A DNA stretch of 60,000 bases from Owenia fusiformis (lineage: Eukaryota; Annelida; Polychaeta; Sabellida; Oweniidae), in the NCBI GenBank assembly GCA_903813345.2, contig CAIIXF020000006.1, positions 1,180,001 to 1,240,000 of the forward strand. Reading direction: 5' to 3'. Below the pieces are notes generated by a model. That model was not told the DNA's origin. It searched no databases and was given only the letters and a program-made list of their open reading frames with translations. The position numbers were made by a program, and so were the translations under genes. Position 1 is the stretch's first letter, and each line of letters begins with the position of its first letter. Of the stretch, positions 10,865 through 22,812 are shown piece by piece.

Positions 10865-13800
10865 AAGTAACCAGTCTATTAGCAGATACCTGGAGACTGT
10901 GTCATCAAACAGGTGTAACAAGAATGCCTCATCTTCAGCAAGACTACGTACAGAGGGAAATGACCTCTTTAAGAAGAGGAAATACGATAAAGTATTGGAG
11001 AAGTACACACAAGTAAGATGTTAAAATGGTCCATACATTGTACTAACTTGTACCATATTCTCTGTAATTAGCACCCGGGCCGCTTAGAAAATTTAAAATC
11101 AGATATTTCCAAATTGTTAGAGTTGACAACTAGATTGCTTCCTTTTCATCATAAGATTGATTGATCCTGAAATAAAGTTAGAACTGAAGGACTATGTAGA
11201 AAATATGCACAACATTTGTAAAATTTTCGAAACTTATAATTTGCCCTTTAGTCACTTTAGTCCTAGCAGTTGGAAACGAACCATATGTTCCCTAGATTTG
11301 CACCCATAACCTTTAAAGGCACACAACTGATCCCTAATTTGATATTGACCAATACGTTGATGAATGTACCTTGATCGGCCTGGTCTTTTTCAGAGTATCC
11401 TATGTGCTCCTGTAGACACTGAGGGGAAGGAATTGGCACTGGGGTATGCTAATAGGTCTGCTGTTCTATTTCACAAGAAATTATATCAAGTAAGTTGAGA
11501 GTATATAACATCCGAAGTGTGACCAGGCTCCAGTGACCCTGGCTTTTATTGGTTATATTTTGTAATAATGTAGCTAATCATGTCACCACCAAAAAGTAGT
11601 GACATATTGTTACCGTCTCTGTTTTTTGTGACGGTGCTCGGTGATCGGTGGTTGGCGTCTGTAATGGCAGTGACATTTTGCATGTTTAATGCCTTGTTAT
11701 TCGTAGCAACAATAGGAGTTGTTGGATTGACTCAGGAGTCTTGTTGCAGTTTACACTGTCCACATCACAAGGTGTAGATTTCATTAGAATGGGCACTACA
11801 TTTTTGTGCCGATCTTGACCAATATTATTCCAATCTCACCTTCTTATATTTAAAATTCTCATAAATCATACAGCGATTTTTTTGTCTTCAATATGAACGG
11901 TTTTGTTCTATTCCACACCAGTTTAGTCCATTGTGTAGGCTTTTTATCAGCTAAATGCAATGTAAGATTGTACATACATACTTGGCAATGCTAAATGTAA
12001 TACATTATTGATTTCAGCTATAATAGGTTATATTACATTTTCAGCTGAGAACAAAACAGGATTTTATAATATATTTCAGTTATGCCTAAATGACACGGAG
12101 TCAGCACTGAAGCATGGTTACCCAGGCAACCTACACTACAAAATATACCAGAGACAAGCTAACTGCTATCTGAAACTGGGAGAGAAAACCAAGGCTGACA
12201 AAGGTAACTGATACTGGGTATAAAGCTTGTATGCCCCCTCCCCCTCTTTACAACATACACCCTTATCTATGCTATGATATGTTATAATATGTTAATACAC
12301 TGTTGGAAATTGTTAATTTAGATCGAAAGTTCTTTCTGTAACTAGGTGAGTACCAGTGAACATGAATGCCACAACTTTTCAGGCTGTCAGTTAGTCCATT
12401 GCACAAGTCCATTACCAGAATAAAAGAGAGTCTCAGTGAGAACCGTAGTCATTCAAAATTCCATTCTATTTGCCTTGGTATTTCAGCTGCAGGAAATTTA
12501 TTGAAGGAATGATGAACATGTCAATGAAAACACTACTACTACTACTAGTATTTTTGGAAGTATTTGCAAAATGATTTCAAGGCTGATTGCCATTTTTGAC
12601 ATAATTCTTTTGTGTTAATCTCTTTGAAAAGCTTTTTTAGAAAACTGACCTGTGGAGCTTCAATTACTCTAGAAAAGGAAATTTTGTTTTTTGCAGCATG
12701 TGAAGCTGCTAATGAGAATCTCAACAATGTGGCAACTGATCTCTCAGATGATAAAAAGGGTAAGGCTAGAGTACTTGAATTCTTTGTTAGGCATTATTAA
12801 AACAGTCAAGGGGAGAAATCTAGCCTCGGCCAGTGTGTAAGCACACTAGATTGTCCAAATATAAATTCTGGTACATACATTTTGAATGACCTGCTGTGCT
12901 AATTATGCAGTTAATGCTTGATCTACATTTGATATTTTGGAGGAAAACTGTATCAAGGACACTCGTATTTCAAATTTTAATCATAAAATAATTTGATGTT
13001 TCATGAAGCCTCAACTCTGAAGGATATTGAAACATTGTGTGCAAAGATAAAGTTAGAGGATGTATCATACCCAGCATGCAACACTGATGTGACACCACTG
13101 AGGGTGACTTATGGGAAGAATGATGTCATTACCCAAGCATCTGCAGCCATCAATGTGAAGGTGAACAAACAGCAGGGGAGATTTCTAGTGGTATGTTGTT
13201 TTTAATATTCATCACACATGCTCTCATAATATTGGATGTTTGATGATTTAGACCAGTGACAATTGGGCCAAAATAGCGCATTTGAATGAGAGTTGCACTG
13301 TATCCTATATGTGCCAGTATGAATTTTTTATTAAGTATATTGAAGTGTAAAAAGGATTGACAACTAAGAGGCATTAATAACAATGGAACATTTTTAAGGT
13401 TACAGAATGGTGTTAAGTCCATTACTCGACACTATCAAATCTTTTTATATATCTTTCCTGTTAATCCATTCCTGTTTCACTAGGCAAATCAGGACATTAA
13501 GGCTGGGGACACTCTGATTGTTGAGAAGCCATTCACTGCGGTCCTGTTACCAGATCACTATGACAACCACTGTCATCATTGTTTTGTTAAACTCACAGCT
13601 CCACTTCCGTAAGTATTAATCTAAGGTGACAAAATGCTTTTTAAGACTAAGCCCTCCACAACCTATTGTTGATGTCACTTGTAAAAATCTAAATATGAAA
13701 ATAAAAACAATAACTTATACGTATATGTATATGTATCTTTACATATTTGCCAAAATTAGAGCCTTGTCTGCCTAGATTTTTTGAAAATGTCTCCCCCAAA

Positions 13801-16800
13801 CCATTTAGGTCTTTGTCTTCAAAATCTCTAGAATTTCATGTGCAGTAAATGATAAAATAAATTTATAGTGAATTTCGCTCAAATTATCTGTTTGAACAAT
13901 TTCATTTATTATTTTAGCTTGTCTTTGATGTTTTGAACTTGAACTTTTGGAGATGATATAATTTTGTACTTCACTTTTAATTTAACAGTATGTCAACCCA
14001 GTTCATGATTTAAAGTCAGAAAATTAGAATAAAATGTCAATTTTTCAACAAGGAAGTTGAAACTTTCAGATTAAAGTGTACTACTTTCAACTGATTGAGA
14101 AAACTAAACATGATAAGTTGTCATGTTTTCCTCATTTATGGAAGGATATGCTGGACATTTTGATAAATGAGAAGTGGTAGAAAGAACTCAGTGATAGAAT
14201 GCAAATTGTATACATGTATGATGAAAAACAGTTGTTTTCCCTGCGTTTTTCAAATTACTCTATTATCATAACTTGATTATTATTTAAGAATTCAATCTAT
14301 TTTACTTATACAGTTTTCTCAATCATCAGCCATTATTCGATATTCCATTATATTTATAAAGTAGCATGTGCACTTGTTAGAGGGTGGGTGCTACATTATA
14401 TGGTATTTCCTGAATCCTAATATTAGAACAATATACAATTATTGACCTCTACAGAGGTTTACTGTCAAAATTATATCCCGAGACTGTAAACCGAGACCGT
14501 AGGTCGAGGTTTACCGTCGAGGGATATAATTTTGACAGTAAACCGAATGGAGAGGTCTATAATTGTTTTGTTAGTCCGAAGAATATCTTAAAAATGACCC
14601 TTGAAGTTGACTTGAAGTTGGATCCAGACCCTCGAGACGTTCATGTTGTATTTCAGTATATCAGCTGTAAGTTCACTCAATGGAGTCAAATTACTCTCCT
14701 GGGCGAAGTCCACTAAAAGCTTTGCACAAAGTTTTAGATTTTTCTTCGTATTTTGACTGTCTTTACTCTCTAAGAGACTAATAATATCCTCATCTTCAAC
14801 ATTTTTGAAACGGCTAGTGCTAGCGGCGGCCATTTTATCGTCTGATAATGACGTCATTTTAGTGGAATGCTGGGAATATTATTCACCGGCAATGCATTGC
14901 GCGGTGTACAGTTAAAATTATTCACCGCTCGTTGACCAATCAAAATCGAGTATTTCAACTGAGGTACTAACAATATATATTAATTCCTCCTAAAATCCTG
15001 AAGTTACAATTCATAGGTATAAAACTTTATGCTCCTCTCCTAGAGTACTGATCCAATTTATTTATTTGCTAGGTGTCATCAATGCATTGAAGTAAAGTAT
15101 TGCTCAGAAGTGTGTAGAGCCCAGTCTTGGAGCACATACCACAACATAGAGTGTGGTTATCTGGATCTCCTACATTCTGTAAGTAACCATGACAACACTT
15201 GAACACTTCACAACATATAGTTCGTTTCTTGAGTCCACTTCATTTTTTTTTTGTAAGTTACCATGGCAACATATTGCAACATAGAGTGTGGTAACCTGGT
15301 AACACACTGTAGGCAACCATGACAACATATCAAAACATATAGTTTTTTTTCCTGGGTCTCCTTCATTCTGTAAGTAACCATGGTAACCATATTGCTTTAA
15401 ACTTTATCGCATTTCAGTACCCTTCCCCCTTTAAAAAGTTACTGACAGTGCAAAAGAAACTTTTTATATGGTTCAAATGAGAAAAGGAATGTCCTATTTT
15501 AGAAAATAAGATGGGGTCCTAAACAGTGGTTTTTCAAACAAAATGGATTGATATTTTTAACATCCTTTTTTCACTAAGGGTGCAATATTTGTTTAAAACT
15601 TATTAGTATTCACATTATGTTCCAGATAGGGGTGGCACATTTGGCATTGAGGACAGTACTTGTTGCTGGCCTTGAAACATTACTTGGTGAGTCGTCTCAT
15701 TCTTACATCTCAGTTACTTTAGTTCTCATGGAGATTTTAGCATTTTTGTCCTCAAAATCACTAGATGATTATCATAGATATACTTTCAGCTTCAAGTCTT
15801 TAGCCTTGTACTTGTAAAATGTTTTATTTCATGGAAAATGCTCTTGAAATTTTCAGATCATCGTAGTTCATTAAGCACTGCTCCGATTGGGCAGTCAATA
15901 GCTGGCGCTGATAGTTCAGGTTGGTATGGCAACACATATACAGCTGTTTATCACCTGATGCCACATGAAGAGGACATGCTGATTGAAGATATGTTCCAGT
16001 ATACATTGGTTAGTGATCTTGTCATTTGTCATTTAAAAATGCAATTCTGGGTTAAAAGGTATACATATACTTGGCCAAGGTCAAAATACAATGATCTGGG
16101 AATTGGGTATTGTAGACACTATCTTAGACCCCCCTCCCCTTAGACTGTATTTTGTGAAGACAATCCCCAAGAAAGTGCAACAAAATTGTCAAAATTTGGG
16201 AGTGTTTGTCAAATGTAGCATAAAGTTCACAATAAGTTGAACCATGGATAATCCATTGGAATCACTTTGTATCTCATTCACTGCAATGTAGTGAAACAAT
16301 CAGTGCTTTATTTTGCAGAAAGTGTAATTTATGTGCATGTCCCCAAAGGCTTAAATATAACATATGATAATGTGCAGTCTAATATATGTCCATCAATGGA
16401 GATAACACATTCATAGTATCTCATCTCCATAAAAGGCCATTAAAACTACGTATCGGATTGTTAGGATGCTAACAACATCAAAACACTGTAAAATAATCTG
16501 TAATACTTAGAGTGAAGTGTGACAGGTTGATAGGGATCAGGGTATCTAATATAAGGTGTTCACTTGTATGTTTTATTCATGTATTCCAAAATAAAGGAAA
16601 TTATATTACAAAATCACTACAAAAGGAAATGGTTTCTAAGAAGATTGGAAATAAAAAACAACCATTCAAAGATTTCAATTTCATTCGATTAGTGATACTG
16701 AGATAAAGCATTTCGTAAAAAAAGTAACAAAAGATGAAGAAAATAACATTCAAATCTGAATGTTCTAATTTCAATGTGTTTACATACTGTTGTAATATCA

Positions 16801-19800
16801 TTAGGGTAAAAAAATATCAGACTATTTTTTGTGTTTGTTTCTTGTTTGTGATATGCACCCAACTGAACATTCATGCGTATTTATATGGAAATCAAACTAA
16901 TAAAGGCCGGGAACTGAATATAGAAAAACCCAGTTTCTCAGTCTTAGGAAACAATGAAGATTTAAATAATATATCCAATCAAATACCTGCAATTCGTTCC
17001 TTATTTGGAATTACTCAGGATATGTATAGTAATAGAGAACTCTCAGATTTAATGACTGAATATGATAGGTTTGAAAAGGACATTGCAACAAAGGAGAATA
17101 TATTTGACATTAAGCCAGTTCAATTTCTGAAACATCTGACCAGTCCATGCTGGATTGGACGACTGGATGATGGATTACAAGAAATGGATGATTGTATGTC
17201 ATGGACGAGTGACTCTGTGGTTTGTAATTCACAGTTCCAAGTACGTTTGGACTTAAGGGAGATATGGACAGAACGCCATAAACAAGGTACTCGATGGCGA
17301 CTACGCTGCTTGCCATACTATTACATCCTCGGCTCTCCAAAATGTGCAACAACAGACTTGCATTTGAGGCTTGTGCAACACCCAAATATATTGTCATCTA
17401 GTGCGAAAGAGTACCACTTTTGGACCAAGAATCGATGGGATAATGATATTGGAAACAACATGATGAAACATTTGAAACCTTATGTTGATGCATTTGACAT
17501 GGTTGCTGAAAACATTCGAGAAGAATTCACAGAGAATGGTAGAGAGGAACTCATAACTGGAGATGGGACTCCATATTCTGTCTATCATTACCATGGTAAC
17601 CTAGATGATGAAAACCACTTAACCCTTGATGTAGATTATATCACTCATTTACAACAAGATAAAGTGAGGTTCATTGTCATTTTACGGGACCCGATTGCAC
17701 GTTTATATTCCGATTATTTCTTCTGGAATAACGTTGAAATTGACGCTGACGATTTTTCATGCAGGATTAATTTTCATTCACTTTGCATCCATGCAATACG
17801 CTTGTTTGAAAACTGCTTAGAAAGGAACTCAGTGAAATTTTGTGTGTATCATCAAGCAAATGAAGAAGGTCTGGGTAAAGCAGGAATGTTCAGGATCACT
17901 GTTGGAATATATTATATTTTCATTGAAGAACTTTTACAAAGACTCAGTATGAAAAATCTTCTGATTTTGAAAACGGAGGAATATTCGAAAAGTATGAGAT
18001 CAACATTTAGTGAAACTTTTCGATTCCTTGGTGTACCTTGGGAGAATTATATATTTGAAAACTACCCAGCTATTGTGAAACCAGGAAAGGCTAATGTAAA
18101 TCAGGTTAGACAAGTTATGCCCAGAATGTATCTTCAAACGACTCAAATGCTGCAAGACTTCTATGGAAAATACAATAAAAAACTCAGTGATTTACTAGGA
18201 GGGGATACCTTTCAATGGGGATATTGATATCATACTTCTTTCTAGATTAGAAGGAATACACCCTGATTTCATTATTTAGTACACTACCCTGTACCCTCTG
18301 ATTAACAGTGATGATTTTACAGTTTTAATATTAACCAGTCAACATACTCTCATAGAACTGTGGTATATCATGTCAGAGCAATGCCTGTCTCTGATTGACT
18401 GCCATTTTAAAGGCCTATCGGGATCTAAGAGTATAGGATGATCTTGATACTCTTAAAAAGTGTAGGGATTATGTTAACCCATCAAACCATGGCAGTCGAA
18501 AGTACAGGATTTGGTCACATGAATGAACTTAAGTTAAAATGTTACTTTATAATGAACAATGATCATGAGTGTGAAAATGGTAAACTTTATCTTAAGATTC
18601 CCTGAACTATATGAGCCTGGCCATAGGAAAACTGGTCTTATCACAAAAATGCCAAAAATGTCCCCACAATTAAGAGGAAAATGTGCTAAATTCAGATCCA
18701 ACTTTTTGGTCTATATATGCAAGGAAAAATTGTTAGGACATAAACCATGGCTCATTTGAAAGGTTTCTTTGTGCTTTTTAAGATAAACAAAAAATCAGAA
18801 TATTGTGATAAGACCCCTACTACTAAAACTACATGATTGATAAATGAGCAGTTGTAGAATAAGAATAAAGAATTCAGTTTAAAACTTAATCATGTTTAGT
18901 TATTGTTATTTTCTAATGCATGCTGAAACAATCATCTGTTTTTGATTCAATATTGTCATACGGGTCAACAATAGACTAGATGCGAGTAGAAATAATCTTG
19001 ATTTACGTCATTAAAAATTCAAAATTGAGTCAAAGTGATGTCATATTTCAAATCTACATGTAAAGGTATATCTAGAAATATGGTTTCGAAAATTGTTTAT
19101 CAACTTTGAAAATTAATTTTTTTTTGAAAATGTAACTTCTAGTTCGGGTTGATTCCCCATAGACCCCATGTTACAAAATCACAAAAAGTGAAATATCTTT
19201 TCTTGCATTGGACAGATAACATTTTCTTTTACTGGACATATTTTAATTTACATAACAATTAGATACATAAGGGTTATATGAAAATTGAACCACTAAAACA
19301 GATGTAATTGAAGTTAAAGGGAACATTCTACTATACCCGCCATGCTATCTGACCCGAACGAGCCACCTGGTGGTGAAACTGGTAAATACTTACTCGCATC
19401 TGCATTATTAATGTCAAACTGAAAACTTATTGGTCTCATCATGGGCTTTCAAAATAGTTGAAAGCCCATGGTCTCATCTTTCATTTTGTGTATCCACTAA
19501 ACTACCTAGAAAGTTGTTCTACTTTTTCTGTTTCCTCTGCAATAAATGTAAAATATAATATGATAGAATAAGAAAAATAATGATAGCATGACATTCATGA
19601 TAGAATAACTTGTCAAAACTGTTTAAAACATTGATATTTTTCAGACTGCTGCCTTACTACTCAAATATCTCGAACAAACATCATTCTTTCATCCAATCAC
19701 ATCAGCAATTCAGAGTGAGGCTGGTGACCAATCTCAACCAAACGGACCAATGAAACCATTGACTGAAAAAGAGGCTGTGACCTACATTGGTGGCTTGCTA

Positions 19801-22314
19801 TTAAGGCATATTCAACAGCTTGTATGCAATGCTCATGCTATTACTGAACTGGATGCTGGGGGAGACAACAGGGTTGTCATGACAACCAGTCAAGTACGGG
19901 TCGCTACTGCCATCTATCCTACTGCCAGTCTGATGAACCATTCCTGTATTCCTAATATAATCTCAAGGTAGAAAAATACAACAGATTTAAAGGGAGGCAT
20001 ATTCTAGATAAAAGCTAGTTTTTTTCATTAAAGAAAATCCCCCTTCCAAAAGTCTGTTTTGAAACAAAATAGATTATTTGTTGAGTTCAGCATGAAATTA
20101 TTTCCTCTTAAACCTTTATTTTTGTTTTAGCTTCAATAAGGACACCTTAGTTGTGTGTGCAGTGGAGGACGTGCCAGCAGGGGGCGAGATATTCAACTGC
20201 TATGGGCCACATGCTAACAGGATGGACCTGAGAGAAAGACAGGAAGCCCTTAGAATCCAGTATTTCTTTGACTGCACTTGCCAGGCCTGCATCTCAGATG
20301 GGAAAAAGGATTTGATTTTCAAGGTAAAATTTATTTACTCCTTGTTTGCATATTATTCCATCACTTTAGTTACCTAACGGCACTGATGTGATTCTACAAT
20401 GACTATACAATATGTTTTAAACATGATATAAGCATATGTTTTGAGTATGTTAAAGGAAAGCCATGCCCATATGCATCAGATCAGCTGTATTGAGAGAAAA
20501 TGTTTGGATATAATTCTAAGTATAGAATCTGAATGGATTATATTCTCAAATAAAGTAAAAAGGGATGCTCTTGTTATATCAGATAAAGAACATGTATATA
20601 AACATGTATATGTTTATTTCTAGGCTCTTAAATGTCTCGAATGCAGTGGGCCACTAGGACCCCCTGAGCCTGAGATGACATGTTTAGAATGTGGCCATGT
20701 GACAACTGACCTTAGTGCTATCAGGACAGTGCTTGACACAAAGAAACTATTCATGGATGGACAGGTTTTGGTTGAGCGGACTAAAGTCAAAGGTTTGTAT
20801 ATCAGATTTGAAACTTAGAAATTAATGTTTTATATGATTATGTAGGTAGAATCACAGCTAAATAGGGGATGAGAAAGTTACTTACATCTGGGCCGTGTAT
20901 TCTAAGTATTAGAAAGACTAAATGTATAAAGATATAAATGAAAATCTTCTGGAAATTGACTTATATAAGGAAAGAGGTGAAATGAAGCAAGAGACCTGAT
21001 TGGTCATTGTATATAACATGTAAGTAAAAATATGAAATGTGGATATTAATGTAACATTTATTTGTGTTTTTGACTGTAATAATTGTTACAGTTTAATTAC
21101 AATATGCAATAACTTAACAAGTTATCATCAGATTAGTTTTAATTTCTGTCAATGTATTTTTGGAAGTATCAGTCTACTATCAGTATTACTAAGACAATCA
21201 TAAAGAGCACTGTTTACACTTAAAAATGATTACAATTCATGAAGTAGTGAGCTTTAACTAATACTTCAAACATTTGTTAGTGATAACTCGAAAAGTCATT
21301 GTCAGATTGACTTGAAATTCATATTGATCAACTTAGGTATGCTATCATCTTCAAATTTTGAATTATATTGTTACCTTGGCAATGAAATTAAGAAATTACA
21401 CTTGGATAACAGAGTAGCGACATTTTGTCATGGAAATGCCTATTCACAATGTTAAGGGGTATAAAATCAAGATTTTTATGATTTTGATATTGGACTATAA
21501 TGTTGATTGTTGGAATCTACTATTTCCAGATGCATTGAAGAAGTTACTAGAGTGCTACAATCAAAGAGAGCCAGTGATGTATAAGCACAACAGAGAACTT
21601 GCAGAGGTGCAGGACCAAATTGCCAGGTGCTATGCTGAGTTAGGTAAATATGGACCCTTAATTGCAAACATCATCAAGGAATTTTAGCCCAGTCAAAAAT
21701 GTCAAGCAAATGGAAATCTGCCCAGCTAATAAAGGTTTTTAGCAGTTCAGAATCTAATTAGAATATTTCCACATGATGTAGCTAGATAATTTTGATATGT
21801 ACAATGTACTTAAAAATACATACATTTATTGTACATAGATAGGGTAAAATGTATTAATATTCCTTTTCCTTCACATTTGCTACTGAGCTGTTCATCATGG
21901 TCAGGACAAATTGAGATTGGTCAAGGGAAATGTTAAGGAAATTCCTCATCAACTTAACTATCCTCATAGTAACCCTATCAACACAAAACATCAATATATG
22001 GACTCTTCATTGCAGGGGACACAAAGACAGCTTTGAAGTATTTAGACCTTTCCATCACAACAACAGAGAAGATGTTTGGACCAACAAGTATTGAACTGGG
22101 TAATGAACTCCATAAAAAGGCAGAAATCATGTTCAATGGAAGGATGGTAAAAGAGGCTTTAGTTGTAATAGAAAAAGCTCTTGATATATTTAAATTGAAT
22201 TATGGGGAGGACCATGTTGCAGTACAAGAGCTCTTCAATATGAAGGTGTGTTTATTGCAGGCACATAATGATCAGTGGTTGCCATATAAACAGAAAATAA
22301 CAAACTATAAGTAA
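10865..22314 (+). CDS. SMYD4: SET and MYND domain protein 4 (SMYD4-type), N-terminus not found
   Basis: Fourteen exons join in phase: 10865-11012, 11394-11489, 12080-12203, 12697-12759, 13009-13190, 13484-13608, 15073-15178, 15626-15686, 15857-16008, 19645-19967, 20131-20323, 20624-20792, 21530-21643 and 22016-22314. They give 717 residues plus stop. Exons 1-4 hold TPR-like helices (GNDLFKKRKYDKVLEKY; GYANRSAVLFH; KIYQRQANCYLKLG). A split SET domain starts at exon 6 (KAGDTLIVEKPF) and encloses a MYND zinc finger (CHHC in exon 6, CHQC..YCSEVC..H..EC in exon 7). SET signatures follow: NHSCIPN in exon 10, GGEIFNCYGP and the post-SET CTCQAC in exon 11. C-terminal TPR-like repeats end the protein. 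SMYD4 is a predicted protein-lysine methyltransferase that acts as a transcription regulator in other animals. The first visible exon starts in mid-codon, so one or more 5' exons (perhaps 80 residues) lie upstream, unidentified. Terminal-exon read-through past AAG/GTGTG to the TAA is preferred because the residues continue family-like. Confidence 0.88.
14428..14977 (-). mobile_element. Crypton/KIAA1958-like element, internally deleted copy 1
   Basis: This lies in SMYD4 intron 6 and is a close relative, in opposite orientation, of 38676-39353. The minus strand encodes the start of the same protein (from 14857, [13 protein letters not shown]...) until an internal deletion breaks the frame after about 65 residues. 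Near its 3' end (14458-14545) two 24-base arms form a hairpin (GGTTTACTGTCAAAATTATA and its complement). Both ends carry ACAATATA (14428-14435 and 14970-14977). Much of that 8-mer is also present at the ends of the other copy, so it may be element-borne rather than a host target duplication. Confidence 0.6.
15147..15395 (+). repeat. Tandem copies of an exon 3' end and its donor
   Basis: The last 30 or so bases of SMYD4 exon 7 plus its GTAAGTAACCATG donor region are repeated about three more times downstream in diverged form. GTAAGT or GTAGGC motifs lie at 15179 (the real donor), 15253, 15309 and 15370. The later copies are intronic decoys. Confidence 0.6.
16734..18227 (+). CDS. Carbohydrate sulfotransferase (CHST15-like), nested single-exon gene
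   Basis: An intact 497-residue frame with no introns lies on the same strand inside SMYD4 intron 9. It has a short cytoplasmic N-terminus and one hydrophobic signal-anchor at about residues 29-50 (YQTIFCVCFLFVICTQLNIH), typical of a type II Golgi enzyme. A stem region follows, then a sulfotransferase domain. The PAPS 5'-phosphosulfate loop is YYILGSPKCATTDLHLRL (about residues 194-211). The 3'-phosphate motif is FIVILRDPIARLYSDYFFW (about 312-330). PKC(G/A)TTDL is the form found in the GalNAc-4-sulfate 6-O-sulfotransferase (CHST15) branch, so transfer of sulfate from PAPS to chondroitin/dermatan-type sugars in the Golgi is likely; the acceptor is inferred. The first ATG of the frame is used. 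Lack of introns suggests a retrocopy or an intron-poor lineage-specific family. Confidence 0.82.
   Translation: MKKITFKSECSNFNVFTYCCNIIRVKKYQTIFCVCFLFVICTQLNIHAYLYGNQTNKGRELNIEKPSFSVLGNNEDLNNISNQIPAIRSLFGITQDMYSNRELSDLMTEYDRFEKDIATKENIFDIKPVQFLKHLTSPCWIGRLDDGLQEMDDCMSWTSDSVVCNSQFQVRLDLREIWTERHKQGTRWRLRCLPYYYILGSPKCATTDLHLRLVQHPNILSSSAKEYHFWTKNRWDNDIGNNMMKHLKPYVDAFDMVAENIREEFTENGREELITGDGTPYSVYHYHGNLDDENHLTLDVDYITHLQQDKVRFIVILRDPIARLYSDYFFWNNVEIDADDFSCRINFHSLCIHAIRLFENCLERNSVKFCVYHQANEEGLGKAGMFRITVGIYYIFIEELLQRLSMKNLLILKTEEYSKSMRSTFSETFRFLGVPWENYIFENYPAIVKPGKANVNQVRQVMPRMYLQTTQMLQDFYGKYNKKLSDLLGGDTFQWGY
18973..19404. mobile_element. Short inverted-repeat element (MITE-like)
   Basis: The ends AGATGCGAGTAGAAATA (left) and TAAATACTTACTCGCATCT (right) are imperfect inverted repeats. 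The middle (about 19055-19290) is similar to 39945-40125, so this is a dispersed family. It lies in SMYD4 intron 9, downstream of the sulfotransferase gene. Confidence 0.5.
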
Positions 22315-22361
22315 TGATCACCTTTTGAAATGTGAGTACAGCACAGCTGAATGCAACGTTG

Positions 22362-22584
22362 AATAGATCGTTCCGATAAATTGTGCCACCTTTTGGTACA
22401 TTAGAAAAACTATCATGTATTGGCTAAACTGATGATGTCATTGGTTGTAGGTAGAAATCTGACCACGCAAAAACAAACTTATCTAATTTTGAAAAATACA
22501 ATCTATGACATCATCAAGCTAGCCAATATTTCAAAGTTTCTCTCGTGTATCGAAAGGTGGCAGGATTTATCGGAAAGATCTATT
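22362..22584. mobile_element. Foldback MITE just after the SMYD4 stop
   Basis: The left end AATAGATCGTTCCGATAAAT...TGCCACC pairs with the right end GGTGGC...ATTTATCGGAAAGATCTATT. The pairing resumes inward (TATTGGCTAAACTGATGATG with CATCATC...TAGCCAATA), so nearly the whole 223 bp can fold on itself. It begins 48 bases past the SMYD4 stop codon and therefore probably lies in the 3' UTR. Confidence 0.6.
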
Positions 22585-22812
22585 GAATACTTCAGTGAGC
22601 ACAGTGAACTCTCTCCAGTGGTACATTTGTTGACGGATTGTTATAGTCTCAAACTTTGTTGTGGGTGGTTTTTGGTGTCTGTAACAATTGGCAGGTAGTG
22701 ACATTTTGCATGTTAAATGTCTTGTAGGGATACTAGATATTTTGCCAGATATCCCTTGAATATTTATTATTCCTATTGCTATCACCTACTGGTACAATGT
22801 ACATTCTTGTTA

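Noticed and set aside
22240-22314. Alternative donor AAG/GTGTGT ending the last SMYD4 exon at 22239
   Set aside because: Reading on to the TAA keeps family-like residues (MKVCLL), and no suitable downstream acceptor and exon were seen.
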